A stretch of 64,000 nt of DNA from Brachionus manjavacas. Lineage: Eukaryota; Rotifera; Eurotatoria; Ploima; Brachionidae. The stretch lies in the NCBI GenBank assembly GCA_019054805.1, contig JAHQIY010000034.1:124001-188000 (forward strand), read 5' to 3'. This document shows, piece by piece, positions 36,676-50,029 of the stretch (position 1 is its first letter; the number at the start of each line of letters is the position of its first letter). The position numbers and the translations under genes were made by a program. The notes below the pieces were generated by a model, which worked only from the letters and a program-made list of their open reading frames with translations, was not told the origin of the DNA and searched no databases.

Positions 36676-39600
36676 GTTGAATCAATCTTCTTTCATTTTT
36701 GAACCTCACTTTAAGAAGCATTCACTTTTGAAACTTTTAATAAAATCTTTAATTATTACGAAACGAAATCTTAAAAACTATAATTTTAGACACTTCAGAA
36801 AAGCTCTATTTTTTTAATGGTCGATTCAATATTCTTTAATACTTCAAACATCTCTTTCGGACGCTTTGATTTTTGATTTTTCTTTAAAATCTTCAGTAAT
36901 TAAGAAACGAAATCTAAAAGGCGCACTCTTTTCGAAAAAATATTTTTGAGGTCTCTACTAAATTTTTAGACACTTCAGAAAAGCTCATTTTTTTAGTGGT
37001 TGAATCAATCTTCTTTCATTTTTGAACCTCACTTTAAGAAGCATTCACTTTTGGAACTTTTGATAAAATCTTCAATTATTACGAAACGAAATCCAAAAAA
37101 CTAAATTTTTAGATACTTCAGAAAAGCTCGTTTTTTAGTGGTTGAATCAATCTTCTTTCATTTTTGAACCTCACTTTAAGAAGCATTCACTTTTGGAACT
37201 TTTGATAAAATCTTCAATTATTACGAAACGAAATCCAAAAAACTAAATTTTTAGATATTTCAGAAAAGCTCATTTTTACAGTGGTTGAATCAATCTTCTT
37301 TCATTTTTGAACCTCACTTTAAGAAGCATTCACTTTTGGAACTTTTAATAAAATCTTTAATTATAACGAAACGAAATCTTAAAAACTAAATTTTTAGATA
37401 CTTCAGAAAGGCTCATTTTTTTAGCGGTTGAATCAATCTTCTTTCATTTTTGAACCTCACTTTAAGAAGCATTCACTTTTGGAACTTTTGATAAAATCTT
37501 TAATTATTACGAAACGAAATCTTAAAAACTAAATTTTTAGACACTTCAGAAAAGCTCTATTTTTTTAGCGGTTGAATCAATCTTCTTTCATTTTTGAACC
37601 TCACTTTAAGAAGCATTCACTTTTGGAACTTTTGATAAAATCTTTAATTATTACGAAACGAAAAACAAAAAACTAAATTTTTAGATACTTCAGAAAGGCT
37701 CATTTTTTTAGCGGTTGAATCAATCTTCTTTCATTTTTGAACCTCACTTTAAGAAGCATTCACTTTTGGAACTTTTGATAAAATCTTTAATTATTACGAA
37801 ACGAAATCTTAAAAACTAAATTTTTAGACACTTCAGATAAGCTCTATTTTTTTATTGGTAGAATCTATATTCTTTAATTCTTCAAACATCTATTTGGACC
37901 CTTTGATTTTGGAACTTGTTTTAAAATCTTCAGTAATTAAGAAACGAAATCTTAAAGGCGCACTCATTTCGAATAAATATTTTAGAGGTCTCTACTAAAT
38001 TTTGAGACACTTCAGAAAAGCTCATTTTTTTAGTGGTTGAATCAATCCTCTTTCATTTTTGAACCTCACTTTAAGAAGCATTCACTTTTGGAACTTTTAA
38101 TAAAATCTTTAATTATAACGAAACGAAATCTTAAAAACTAAATTTTTAGACACTTCAGAAAAGCTCTATTTTTTTACTGGTTGAATCAATCTTCTTTCTT
38201 TTTTGAACCTCACTTTAAGAAGCATTCACTTTTGGAACTTTTAATAAAATCTTCAATTATTACGAAACGAAATCTTAAAAACTATATTTTTAGACACTTC
38301 AGAAAAGCTCTATTTTTTTATTGGTAGAATCAATATTCTTTAATTCTTCAAACATCTATTTGGACCCTTTGATTTTGGAACTTGTTTTAAAATCTTCATT
38401 AATTAAGAAACGAAATCCTACTGCGCACTCAATCAAAAAATAATATTTTTGATGTCTCTACTAAATTTTGAGACACTTCAGAAAAGCTCATTATTTTAGT
38501 GGTTGTATTAATCTTCTTTCATTTTTGAACCTCACTTTAAGAAGCATTCACTTTTGGAACTTTTGATAAAATCTCCAATTATTACGAAACGAAATCCAAA
38601 AAACTAAATTTTTAGATATTTCAGAAAAGCTCATTTTTTTAGTGGTTGAATCAATCTTCTTTCATTTTTGAACCTCACTTTAAGAAGCATTCACTTTTGG
38701 AACTTTTGATAAAATCTTCAATTATTAAGAAACGAAATCCTAAATGCGCACTCAATAAAAAAAATATTTTTGAGGTCTCTACTAAATTTTTAGATACTTC
38801 AGAAAGGCTCATTTTTTTAGCGGTTGAATCAATCTTCTTTCATTTTTGAACCTCACTTTAAGAAGCATTCACTTTTGGAACTTTTGATAAAATCTTTAAT
38901 TATTACGAAACGAAATCTTAAAAACTAAATTTTTAGATACTTCAGAAAAGCTCATTTTTTAGTGGTTGAATCAATCTTCTTTCATTTTTGAACCTCACTT
39001 TAAGAAGCATTCACTTTTGGAACTTTTGATAAAATCTTTAATTATTACGAAACGAAATCTTAAAAACTATATTTTTAGACACTTCAGAAAAGCTCTATTT
39101 TTTTAATGGTCGATTCAATATTCTTTAATACTTCAAACATCTCTTTCGGACGCTTTGATTTTTGAAATTTTTTTTAAATCTACACTAATTAAGAAACGAA
39201 ATCCTACTGCGCACTCAATCAAAAAAAAATATTTTTGATGTCTCTACTAAATTTTGAGATACTTCAGAAAAGCTCATTTCTTTAGTGGTTGTATCAATCT
39301 TCTTTCATTTTTGAACCTCACTTTAAGAAGCATTCACTTTTGGAACTTTTGATAAAATCTCCAATTATTACGAAAAGAAATCCAAAAAACTAAATTTTTA
39401 GACACTTCAGATAAGCTCTATTTTTTTATTGGTAGAATCAATATTCTTTAATTCTTCAAACACCTATTTGGACCATTTGATTTTGGAACTTGTTTAAAAA
39501 TATTCAGTAATTAAGAAACGAAATCCTAAATGCGCACTCAATTAAAAAAAAATATTTTTGAGGTCTCTACTAAATTTTTAGATATTTCAGAAAAGCTCAT

Positions 39601-42195
39601 TTATTTAGTGGTTGAATCAATCTTCTTTCATTTTTGAACCTCACTTTAAGAAGCATTCACTTTTGGAACTTTTAATAAAATCTTTAATAATTACGAAACG
39701 AAATCTTAAAAACTATATTTTTAGACACTTCAGAAAAGCTCTATTTTTTTAATGGTTGAATCAATCATTCTTTAATACTTCAAACATCTCTTTCGGACGC
39801 TTTGATTTTTGAAATTTTTTAAAATCTTCAGTAATTAAGAAACGAAATCCTAAACTGCGCACTCAATTAAAATTATATTTTTGAGGTCTCTACTAAATTT
39901 TGAGACACTTCAGAAAAGCTCATTTTTTTAGTGGTTGAATCAATCTTCTTTCATTTTTGAACCTCACTTTAAGAAGCATTCACTTTTGGAACTTTTGATA
40001 AAATCTCCAATTATTACGAAACGAAATCCAAAAAACTAAATTTTTAGATATTTCAGAAAAGCTCATTTTTTTAGTGGTTGAATCAATCTTCTTTCATTTT
40101 TGAACCTCACTTTAAAAAGCATTCACTTTTGGAACTTTTGATAAAATCTCCAATTATTACGAAACGAAATCCAAAAAACTAAATTTTTAGATATTTCAGA
40201 AAAGCTCATTTTTTTAGTGGTTGAATCAATCTTCTTTCATTTTTGAACCTCACTTTAAGAAGCATTCACTTTTGGAACTTTTGATAAAATCTCCAATTAT
40301 TACGAAACGAAATCTTAAAAACTATATTTTTAGACACTTCAGAAAAGCTCATTTTTTTAGTGGTTGAATCAATCTTCTTTCATTTTTGAACCTCACTTTA
40401 AGAAGCATTCACTTTTGGAACTTTTGATAAAATCTTCAATTATTACGAAACGAAAAACAAAAAACTAAATTTTTAGATACTTCAGAAAAGCTCGTTTTTT
40501 AGTGGTTGAATCAATCTTCTTTCATTTTTGAACCTCACTTTAAGAAGCATTCACTTTTGGAACTTTTGATAAAATCTTCAATTATTACGAAACGAAATCT
40601 TAAAAACTTAATTTTTAGATACTTCAGAAAAGCTCATTTTTTTAGTGGTTGAATCAATCTTCTTTCATTTTTGAACCTCACTTTAAGAAGCATTCACTTT
40701 TGGAACTTTTGATAAAATCTTCAATTATTACGAAACGAAATCTTAAAAACTAAATTTTGAGACACTTCAGAAAAGCTCATTTTTTTAGTGGTTGAATCAA
40801 TATTCTTTAATTCCTCAAACATCTCTTTCGGACGCGTTGATTTTTGATTTTTTTTTAAAATCTTCGATAATTAAGAAACGAAATTCTAAATGCGCACTCA
40901 ATTAAAAAAAATATTTTTGAGGTCTCTACTAAATTTTGAGAATCTTCAGAAATGCTAAATTTTTAGTGGTTGAATCAATCTTCTTTCATTTTTGAACCTC
41001 AATTTTAGAAGCATTCACTTTTGGAACTTTTGATAAAATCTTCGATTATTAAGAAACGAAATCCAAAAAACTAAATTTTTAGACACTTCAGAAAAGCTCA
41101 TTTTTTTAGTGGTTGAATCAATCTTCTTTCATTTTTGAACCTCACTTTAAGAAGCATTCACTTTTGGAACTTTTGATAAAATCTTCAATTATTACGAAAC
41201 GAAATCTTAAAAACTATATTTTTAGACACTTCAGAAAAGCTCATTTTTTTAGTGGTTGAATCAATATTCTTTAATACTTCAAACAACTCTTTCGGACGCT
41301 TTGATTTTGAAATTTTTCTAAAATCTTCAATAATTAGGAAACGAGATCCTAAATGCGCACTCAATTAAAAAAAAATATTTTTGAGGTCTCTACTAAATTT
41401 TTAGATATTTCAGAAAAGCTCATTTATTTAGTGGTTGAATCAATCTTCTTTCATATTTGAACCTCACTTTAAGAAGCATTCACTTTTGGAACTTTTGATA
41501 AAATCTCCAATTATTACGAAACGAAATCCTAAATGCGCACTCAATTAAAAAAAAATATTTTTGAGGTCTCTACTAAATTTTGAGACACTTCAGAAAAGCT
41601 CATTTTTTTAGTGGTTGAATCAATCTTCTTTCATTTTTGAACCTCACTTTTAGAAGCATTCACTTTTGGAACTTTTGATAAAATCTTCAATTATTACGAA
41701 ACGAAATCCAAAAAACTAAATTAATAGATACTTCAGATAAGCTCTATTTTTTTAGTGGTTGAATCAATATTCTTTAATTCTTCAAACATCTCTTTCGGAC
41801 GCGTTGATTTTTGAACTTTTTTTAAAATCTTCAGTAATTAAGAAACGAAATCCTAAATGCGCACTCAATAAAAAAAAAATATTTTTGAGGTCTCTACTAA
41901 ATTTTTATACACTTCAGATAAGCTCTATTTTTTTAGTGGTTGAATCAATCTTCTTTCATTTTTGAACCTCACTTTAAGAAGCATTCACTTTTGGAACTTT
42001 TGATAAAATCTCCAATTATTACGAAACGAAATCCAAAAAACTAAATTTTTAGATATTTCAGAAAAGCTCATTTTTTTAGTGGTTGAATCAATATTCTTTA
42101 ATTCTTCAAACATCTCTTTCGGACTCTTTGATTTTTGAAATTTTTTTAAAATCTTCAGTAATTAAGAGACGAAATCTAAAAGGCGCACTCTTTTC

Positions 42196-42215
42196 GAAAA
42201 AATATTTTTGAAAAA
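42196..42215. other. Orientation switch 1 (+ to -)
   Basis: The + array reads GGCGCACTCTTTTCG then AAAAAATATTTTTGA up to about 42,211. From about 42,214 the sequence is AGATTTTATCAAAAGTTCC, the reverse complement of the M1 body. A few A residues are shared by both sides, so the exact base is ambiguous. The two flanks are not a mirror image (M2 on the left, M1 on the right), so it is not a simple long palindrome. Confidence 0.93.
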
Positions 42216-44689
42216 GATTTTATCAAAAGTTCCAAAAGTGAATGCTTCTAAAAGTGAGGTTCAAAAATGAAAGAAGATTGATTCAACCACTAAAAAAATA
42301 GAGCCTATCTGAAGTGTCTAAAAATTTAGTTTTTTGGATTTCGTTTCGTAATAATTGGAGATTTTATCAAAAGTTCAAAAAGTGAATGCTTCTAAAAGTG
42401 AGGTTCAAAAATGAAAGAAGATTGATTCAACCACAAAAAAAATAGAGCTTATCTGAAGTGTCTAAAAATTAAGTAGAGACCTCAAAAATTTTTTTTCGAA
42501 AAGAGTGCGCCTTTTAGATTTCGTTTCTTAATTATTGAAGATTTTAAAAAAAGTTTCAAAAGTGAATGCTTCTAAAAGTGAGGTTCAAAAATGAAAGTGA
42601 TTGATTCAACCACTAAAAAAATGAGCTTTTCTGAAGTGTCTAAAAATTTAGTTTTTTGGATTTCGTTTCTTAATAATCGAAGATTTTATCAAAAGTTCCA
42701 AAAGTGAATGCTTCTAAAAGTGAGGTTCAAAAATGAAAGAAGATTGATTCAACCACTAAAAAAATAGAGCTTTTCTGAAGTGTCTAAAAATTTAGTAGAG
42801 ACCTCAAAAAAATTTTTTCGAAAAGAGTGCGCCTTTTAGATTTCGTTTCTTAATTACTGAAGATTTAAAAAAAAGTTTCAAAAGTGAATGCTTCTTAAAG
42901 TGAGGTTCAAAAATGAAAGAAGATTGATTCAACCACTTAAAAAATGAGCTTTTCTGAAGTGTCTCAAAATTCAGTAGAGACCTCAAAAATATTTTTTTTT
43001 AATTGAGTGCCTGTTTAGAATTTCGTTTCTTAATTATTGAAGATTTTAAAAAAAGTTTCAAAAGTGAATGCTTCTAAAAGTGAGGTTCAAAAATGAAAGT
43101 GATTGATTCAACCACTAAAAAAATGAGCTTTTCTGAAGTGTCTAAAAATTTAGTTTTTTGGATTTCGTTTCTTAATAATCGAAGATTTTATCAAAAGTTC
43201 CAAAAGTGAATGCTTCTAAAAGTGAGGTTCAAAAATGAAAGAAGATTGATTCAACCACTTAAAAAATGAGCTTTTCTGAAGTGTCTCAAAATTTAGTAGA
43301 GACCTCAAAAATATTTTTTTTTAATTGAGTGCGTGTTTAGAATTTCGTTTCTTAATTATTGAAGATTTTAAAAAAAGTTTCAAAAGTGAATGCTTCTAAA
43401 AGTGAGGTTCAAAAATGAAAGTGATTGATTCAACCACTAAAAAAATGAGCTTTTCTGAAGTGTCTAAAAATTTAGTTTTTTGGATTTCGTTTCTTAATAA
43501 TCGAAGATTTTATCAAAAGTTCCAAAAGTGAATGCTTCTAAAATTGAGGTTCAAAAATGAAAGAAGATTGATTCAACCACTAAAAAAATGAGCTTTTCTG
43601 AAGTGTCTCAAAATTTAGTAGAGACCTCAAAAATATTTTTTTTTAATTACGTGCGCATTTAGGATTTCGTTTCTTAATTACTGAAGATTTTAAAAAAATT
43701 TCAAAAATCAAAGCATTCGAAAGAGATGTTTGAAGTATTAAAGAATATTGAATCGACCTTTAAAAAAATGAGCTTTTCTGTAGTGTCTAAAACTTTAGTT
43801 TTTTGGATTTCGTTTCGTAATAATTGAAGATTTAATCAAAAGTTCCAAAAGTGAATGCTTCTAAAAGTGAGGTTAAAAAATGAAAGAAGATTGATTCAAC
43901 CACTTAAAAAATGAGCTTTTCTGAAGTGTCTCAAAATTTAGTAGAGACCTCAAAACTTTTATTTTTTAATTGAGTGCGCATTTAGGATTTCGTTTCTTAT
44001 TTACTGAAGATTTTAAGAAAAGTTTCAAAAGTGAATGCTTCCTAAAGTGAGGTTCAAAAATGAAAGAAGATTGATTCAACCACTTAAAAAATGAGCTTTT
44101 CTGAAGTGTCTCAAAATTTAGTAGAGACCTCAAAACTATTTTTTTTTAATTGAGTGCGCATTTAGGATTTCGTTTCTTAATTACTGAAGATTTTAAAAAA
44201 ATTTCAAAAATCAAAGCGTCCGAAAGAGATGTTTGAAGTATTAAAGAATATTGAATCGACCATTAAAAAAAAGAGCTTTTCTGAAGTGTCTAGAAATTTA
44301 GTTTTTAAGATTTCGTTTCGTAATAATTGGAGATTTTATCAAAAGTTCCAAAAGTGAATGCTTCTTAAAGTGAGGTTCAAAATTGAAAGAAGATTGATTC
44401 AAACACTAAATAAATGAGTTTCTCTGAATTTTCTCAAAATTTAGCAAAGGCCTCAAAAATATTTTTTTTTCATTGAGTGCGCATTTAGGATTTCGTTTCT
44501 TAATTACTGAAGATTTATAAAAAAGTTTTAAAAGTGAATGCTTCTAAAAGTGAGGTTCAAAAATAAAGGTGATTGATTCAACTATTCAAAAAAAAGAGCT
44601 TATCTGAAGTGTCTAAAAATTTAGTTTTTTGGATTTCGTTTCGTAATAATTGGAGATTTTATCGAAAGTTCCAAAAGTGAATGCTTCTT

Positions 44690-46530
44690 AAAGTGAGGTT
44701 CAAAAATGAAAGAAGATTGATTCAACCACTAAAAAAATGAGCTTTTCTGAAGTATCTAAAAATTTAGTTTTTTGGATTTCGTTTCGTAATAATTGGAGAT
44801 TTTATAGAAAGTTCCAAAAGTGAATGCTTCTTAAAGTGAGGTTCAAAAATGAAAGAAGATTGATTCAAACACTAAATAAATAGAGCTTTTCTGAAGTGTC
44901 TAAAAATTTAGTAGAGACCTCCAAAATATTTTTTTTTAATTGAGTGCGTATTTAGAATTTTGTTTCTTAATTATTGAAGATTTTAAAAAAAGTTTCAATA
45001 GTGAATGCTTTTAACAGTGAGGTTCAAAAATGAAGGTGATTGATTCAACCACTAAAAAAATGAGCTTTTCTGAAATATCTAAAAATTTAGTTTTTTGGAT
45101 TTCGTTTCGTAATAATTGGAGATTTTATCAAAAGTTCCAAAAGTGAATGCTTCTTAAAGTGAGGTTCAAAAATAAAAGAAGATTGATTCAAACACTAAAT
45201 AAATGAGCTTTTCGGAAGTGTCTCAAAATTTAGTAGAGACCTCAAAACTTTTATTTTTTAATTGAGTGCGCATTTAGGATTTCGTTTCTTATTTACTGAA
45301 GATTTTAAGAAAAGTTTCAAAAGTGAATGCTTCTAAAAGTGAGGTTCTAAAATGAAAGAAGATTGATTCAACCTCTTAAAAAATTAGCTTTTCTGAAGTG
45401 TCTCAAAATTTAGTAGAGACCTCAAAACTATTTTTTTTAATTGAGTGCGCATTTAGGATTTCGTTTCTTAATTACTGAAGATTTTAAAAAAAGTTTCAAA
45501 AATCAAAGCGTCCGAAAGAGATATTTGAAGTATTAAAGAATATTGAATCGACCATTTAAAAAAATTGAGCTTTTCTGAGGTGTCTAAAAATTTAGTTTTT
45601 AAGATTTCGTTTCGTAATAATTGGAGATTTTATCAAAAGTTCCAAAAGTGAATGCTTCTTAAAGTGTGGTTCAAAAATGAAAGAAGATTGATTCAAACAC
45701 TAAATAAATGAGCTTTTCTGAAGTGTCTCAAAATTTAGTAGAGACCTCAAAAATATTTTTTTAATTACGTGCGTATTTAGAATTTCGTTTCTTAATTATT
45801 GAAGATTTATAAAAAAGTTTTAAAAGTGAATGCTTCTAAAAGTGAGGTTCAAAAATGAAGGTGATTGATTCAACCACTAAAAAAATGAGCTTTTCTAAAG
45901 CATCTAAAAATTTAGTTTTTTGGATTTCGTTTCGTAATAATTGGAGATTTTATCGAAAGTTCCAAAAGTGAATGCTTCTTAAAGTGAGGTTCAAAAATGA
46001 AAGAAGATTGATTCAACCACTAAAAAAATGAGCTTTTCTGAAGTATCTAAAAATTTAGTTTTTTGGATTTCGTTTCGTAATAATTGGAGATTTTATAGAA
46101 AGTTCCAAAAGTGAATGCTTCTTAAAGTGAGGTTCAAAAATGAAAGAAGATTGATTCAAACACTAAATAAATGAGCTTTTCTGAAGTGTCTCAAAATTTA
46201 GTAGAGACCTCCAAAATATTTTTTTAATTGAGTGCGTATTTAGAATTTTGTTTCTTAATTATTGAAGATTTTAAAAAAAGTTTCAATAGTGAATGCTTTT
46301 AACAGTGAGGTTCAAAAATGAAGGTGATTGATTCAACCACTAAAAAAATGAGCTTTTCTGAAATATCTAAAAATTTAGTTTTTTGGATTTCGTTTCGTAA
46401 TAATTGGAGATTTTATCAAAAGTTCCAAAAGTGAATGCTTCTTAAAGTGAGGTTCAAAAATAAAAGAAGATTGATTCAAACACTAAATAAATGAGCTTTT
46501 CGGAAGTGTCTCAAAATTTAGTAGAGACCT
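44690..46530 (-). repeat. 1,288-1,290 bp tandem duplication in the inverted block
   Basis: Rare marks recur at a constant distance: CAATAGTGAATGCTTTTAAC (about 44,995 and 46,285), TTTTATAGAAAGTTCC (about 44,802 and 46,092) and the AATAAAAGAAGATTG...TTTTCGGAAGTG pair (45,213 and 46,501). The size fits four M1 plus four M2. A third CAATAGTG copy at about 46,605 shows continued local expansion. Confidence 0.82.
45421..46500 (-). repeat. Segmental duplicate, copy 1 (partner 4.61 kb downstream)
   Basis: The order ACCTCAAAACTATTTTTT, GAAAGAGATATTTGAAG, AAATTGAGCTTTTCTGAGG (45,573), CTAAAGCATC and CAATAGTGAATGC (about 46,285) is repeated at 50,030-51,110 with offsets of 4,608-4,612 bp. Similarity ends near 46,460 where this copy has AATAAAAGAAG and the other AATGAAAGAAG. 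Confidence 0.83.
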
Positions 46531-47604
46531 CCAAAATATTTTTTTTTAATTGAGTGCGTATTTAGAATTTCGTTTCTTAATTATTGAAGATTTTAAAAAA
46601 AGTTTCAATAGTGAATGCTTTTAACAGTGAGGTTCAAAAATGAAGGTGATTGATTCAACCACTAAAAAAATGAGCTTTTCTGAAATATCAAAAAATTTAG
46701 TTTTTTGGATTTCGTTTCGTAATAATTGGAGATTTTATAGAAAGTTCCAAAAGTGAATGCTTCTTAAAGTGAGGTTCAAAAATGAAAGAAGATTGATTCA
46801 AACACTAAATAAATGAGCTTTTCTGAAGTGTCTCAAAATTTAGTAGAGACCTCAAAAATATTTTTTTTTAATTGAGTGCGTATTTAGAATTTCGTTTCTT
46901 AATTATTGAAGATTTTAAAAAAATTTCAAAAATCAAAGCGTCCGAAAGAGTTGTTTGAAGTATTAAAGAATATTGAATCGACCATTAAAAAAATAGAGCC
47001 TTTCTGAAGTGTCTAAAAATTTAGTTTTTTAGATTTCGTTTCGTAATAATTGAAGATTTAATCAAAAGTTCCAAAAGTGAATGCTTCTTAAAGTGAGGTT
47101 CAAAAATGAAAGAAGATTGATTCAAACACTAAATAAATGAGCTTTTCTGAAGTGTCTCAAAATTTAGTAGAGACCTCAAAAATATTTTTTTTTAATTGAG
47201 TGCGTATTTAGAATTTCGTTTCGTAATAATTGATGATTTTATCAAAAGTTCCAAAAGTAAATGCTTCTTAAAGTGAGGTTCAAAAATGAAAGAAGATTGA
47301 TTCAAACACTAAATAAATGAGCTTTTCTGAAGTGTCTCAAAATTTAGTAGAGACCTCCAAAATATTTTTTTTTTAATTGAGTGCGTATTTAGAATTTTGT
47401 TTCTTAATTATTGAAGATTTTAAAAAAAGTTTCAAAAATCAAAGCGTCCGAAAGAGATGTTTGAAGTATTAAAGAATATTGAATCGACCATTAAAAAAAT
47501 AGAGCCTTTCTGAAGTGTCTAAAAATTTAGTTTTTAAGATTTCGTTTCGTTATAATTGAAGATTTAATCAAAAGTTCCAAAAGTGAATGCTTCTTAAAGT
47601 GAGG

Positions 47605-47715
47605 TTCAAAAATGAAAGCATCTAAATATTTAGTTTTTTGGATTTCGTTTCGTAATAATTGGAGATTTTATCGAAAGTTCCAAAAGTGAATGCTTCTCAA
47701 AAATATTTTTTTTTT
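47605..47715 (-). repeat. Two adjacent internally deleted monomers
   Basis: At about 47,618 AAAATGAAAG passes directly into CATCTAAATATTTAG, losing about 40 bp of the GATTGATTCAACCAC part. At about 47,696 GTGAATGCTTCT passes directly into CAAAAATATTTTTT, losing the body and the start of the next monomer. Together these put the local period out of step. They look like short deletions between A-rich micro-homologies. Confidence 0.82.
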
Positions 47716-48355
47716 AATTGAGTGCGCATTTAGAATTTCGTTTCTTAATTATTGAAGATTTTAAAAAAAGTTTCAAAAGTGAATGCTTCTTAAAGTGAGG
47801 TTCAAAAATGAAAGAAGATTGATTCAACCACTTAAAAAATGAGCTTTTCTGAAGTGTCTCAAAATTTAGGAGAGACCTCAAAAATATTACTTTTTAATTG
47901 AGTGCGCATTTAGGATTTCGTTTCTTAATTACTGAAGATTTTAAAAAAATTTCAAAAATCAAAGCGTCCGAAAGAGATGTTTGAAGTATTAAAGAATATT
48001 GAATCGACCATTAAAAAAATAGAGCTTTTCTAAAGCATCTAAAAATTTAGTTTTTTGGATTTCGTTTCGTAATAATTGGAGATTTTATCGAAAGTTCCAA
48101 AAGTGAATGCTTCTTAAAGTGAGGTTCAAAAATGAAAGAAGATTGATACAACCACTAAAAAAATTAGTTTCTCTGAATTGTCTCAAAATTTAGTAGAGAC
48201 CTCAAAAATATTTTTTTTTAATTGAGTGCGCATTTAGGATTTCGTTTCTTAATTACTGAAGATTTAAAAAAAAATTTCAAAAATCAAAGCGTCCGAAAGA
48301 GATGTTTGAAAAATTAAAGAATATTGATTCAACCACTAGAAAAATGAGCTTTTCT

Positions 48356-49679
48356 GAAGTGTCTAAAAATTTAGTTTTTTGGATTTCGTTTCGTAATAAT
48401 TGATGATTTTAACAAAAGTTCCAAAAGTGAATGCTTCTTAAAGTGAGGTTCAAAAATGAAAGAAGATTGATTCAACCACTAAAAAAATGAGCTTTTCTGA
48501 AGTATCTAAAAATTTAGTTTTTTGGATTTCGTTTCGTAATAATTGGAGATTTTATCGAAAGTTCCAAAAGTGAATGCTTCTTAAAGTGAGGTTCAAAAAT
48601 GAAAGAAGATTGATTCAACCACTAAAAAAATGAGCTTTTCTGAAGTATCTAAAAATTTAGTTTTTTGGATTTCGTTTCGTAATAATTGGAGATTTTATCG
48701 AAAGTTCCAAAAGTGAATGCTTCTTAAAGTGAGGTTCAAAAATGAAAGAAGATTGATTCAACCACTTAAAAAATGAGCTTTTCTGAAGTGTCTCAAAATT
48801 TAGTAGAGACCTCAAAAATATTTTTCTTTAATAGAGTGCGCATTTAGGATTTCGTTTCTTAATTACTGAAGATTTTAAAAAAAGTTTCAAAAGTGAATGC
48901 TTCTAAAAGTGAGGTTCAAAAATGAAAGAAGATTGATTCAACCACTAAAAAATAGAGCTTTTCTGAAGTGTCTAAAAATTTAGTTTTTTGGATTTCGTTT
49001 CGTAATAATTGATGATTTTATCAAAAGTTCCAAAAGTGAATGCTTCTTAAAGTGAGGTTCAAAAATGAAAAAGATTGATTCAAACACTAAATAAATGAGC
49101 TTTTCTGAAGTATCTAAAAATTTAGTTTTTTGGATTTCGTTTCGTAATAATTGGAGATTTTATCAAAAGTTCCAAAAGTGAATGCTTCTTAAAGTGAGTT
49201 TCAAAAATGAAAGAAGATTGATTCAACCACTAAATAAATGAGCTTTTCTGAAGTATCTAAAAATTTAGTTTTTTGGATTTCGTTTCGTAATAATTGGAGA
49301 TTTTATCGAAAGTTCCAAAAGTGAATGCTTCTTTAAGTGAGGTTCAAAAATGAAAGAAGATTGATTCAACCACTAAAAAAATGAGCTTTTCTGAAGTATC
49401 TAAAAATTTAGTTTTTTGGATTTCGTTTCGTAATAATTGGAGATTTTATCGAAAGTTCCAAAAGTGAATGCTTCTTAAAGTGAGGTTCAAAAATGAAAGA
49501 AGATTGATTCAACCACTAAAAAAATGAGCTTTTCTGAAGTATCTAAAAATTTAGTTTTTTGGATTTCGTTTCGTAATAATTGGAGATTTTATCGAAAGTT
49601 CCAAAAGTGAATGCTTCTAAAAGTGAGGTTCAAAAATGAAAGAAGATTGATTCAACCACTAAAAAAATAGAGCTTATCT
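48356..49679 (-). repeat. M1 runs of three and five monomers, one M2 between
   Basis: The GAAGTGTC/GAAGTATC mark lies at 48,356, 48,499, 48,642 and 48,785 (143-bp steps), then 48,965 (one 180-bp M2), then 49,107, 49,250, 49,393, 49,536 and 49,680 (142-144 bp steps). It is the minus-strand equivalent of the M1 run at 30,849-31,848. Confidence 0.87.
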
Positions 49680-50029
49680 GAAGTGTCTAAAAATTTAGTA
49701 GAGACCTCAAAAATATTTTTTTTTCATTGAGTGCGCATTTAGGATTTCGTTTCTTAATTACTGAAGATTTATAAAAAAGTTTTAAAAGTGAATGCTTCTA
49801 AAAGTGAGTTTCAAAAATGAAGGTGATTGATTTAACCACTAAAAAAATGAGCTTTTCTGAAGTATCTAAAAATTTAGTTTTTTGGATTTCGTTTCGTAAT
49901 AATTGGAGATTTTATAGAAAGTTCCAAAAGTGAATGCTTCTTAAAGTGAGGTTCAAAAATGAAAGAAGATTGATTCAACCACTTAAAAAATGAGCTTTTC
50001 TGAAGTGTCTCAAAATTTAGTAGAGACCT

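Larger units (their letters stand above)
19232..42210 (+). repeat. Right-dialect satellite array, + orientation (M1/M2)
   Basis: M1 is 143 bp: GGTTGAATCAATCTTC, CATTCACTTTTGGAAC, TTGATAAAATCTTC, TTACGAAACGAAATCC, linker AAAAAACTAAATTTTTAG. M2 is 180 bp: GATTCAATATTCTTTAATTC, CATCTCTTTCGGACGC, TTAAGAAACGAAATC, linker GGCGCACTC...ATATTTTTGAGGTC. The first part (to about 30,500) is mainly M1+M2 dimers of 323 bp. From 30,800 to 40,700 M1 predominates, with scattered M2, and near 41,000-42,200 M2-type linkers become frequent again. There are no genes or foreign insertions. Confidence 0.93.

Noticed and set aside
19232..42210. CRISPR-like regular repeats
   Set aside because: Units are 143-180 bp, contiguous, with no unique spacers between conserved repeats, no leader and no cas genes. 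This is ordinary tandem satellite.
42196..42215. Long perfect palindrome or hairpin centred on 42,210
   Set aside because: Reading outwards, the left side begins with an M2 linker and the right side with an M1 body, so the arms do not mirror each other from the centre. Only the general satellite family is shared in opposite orientation.
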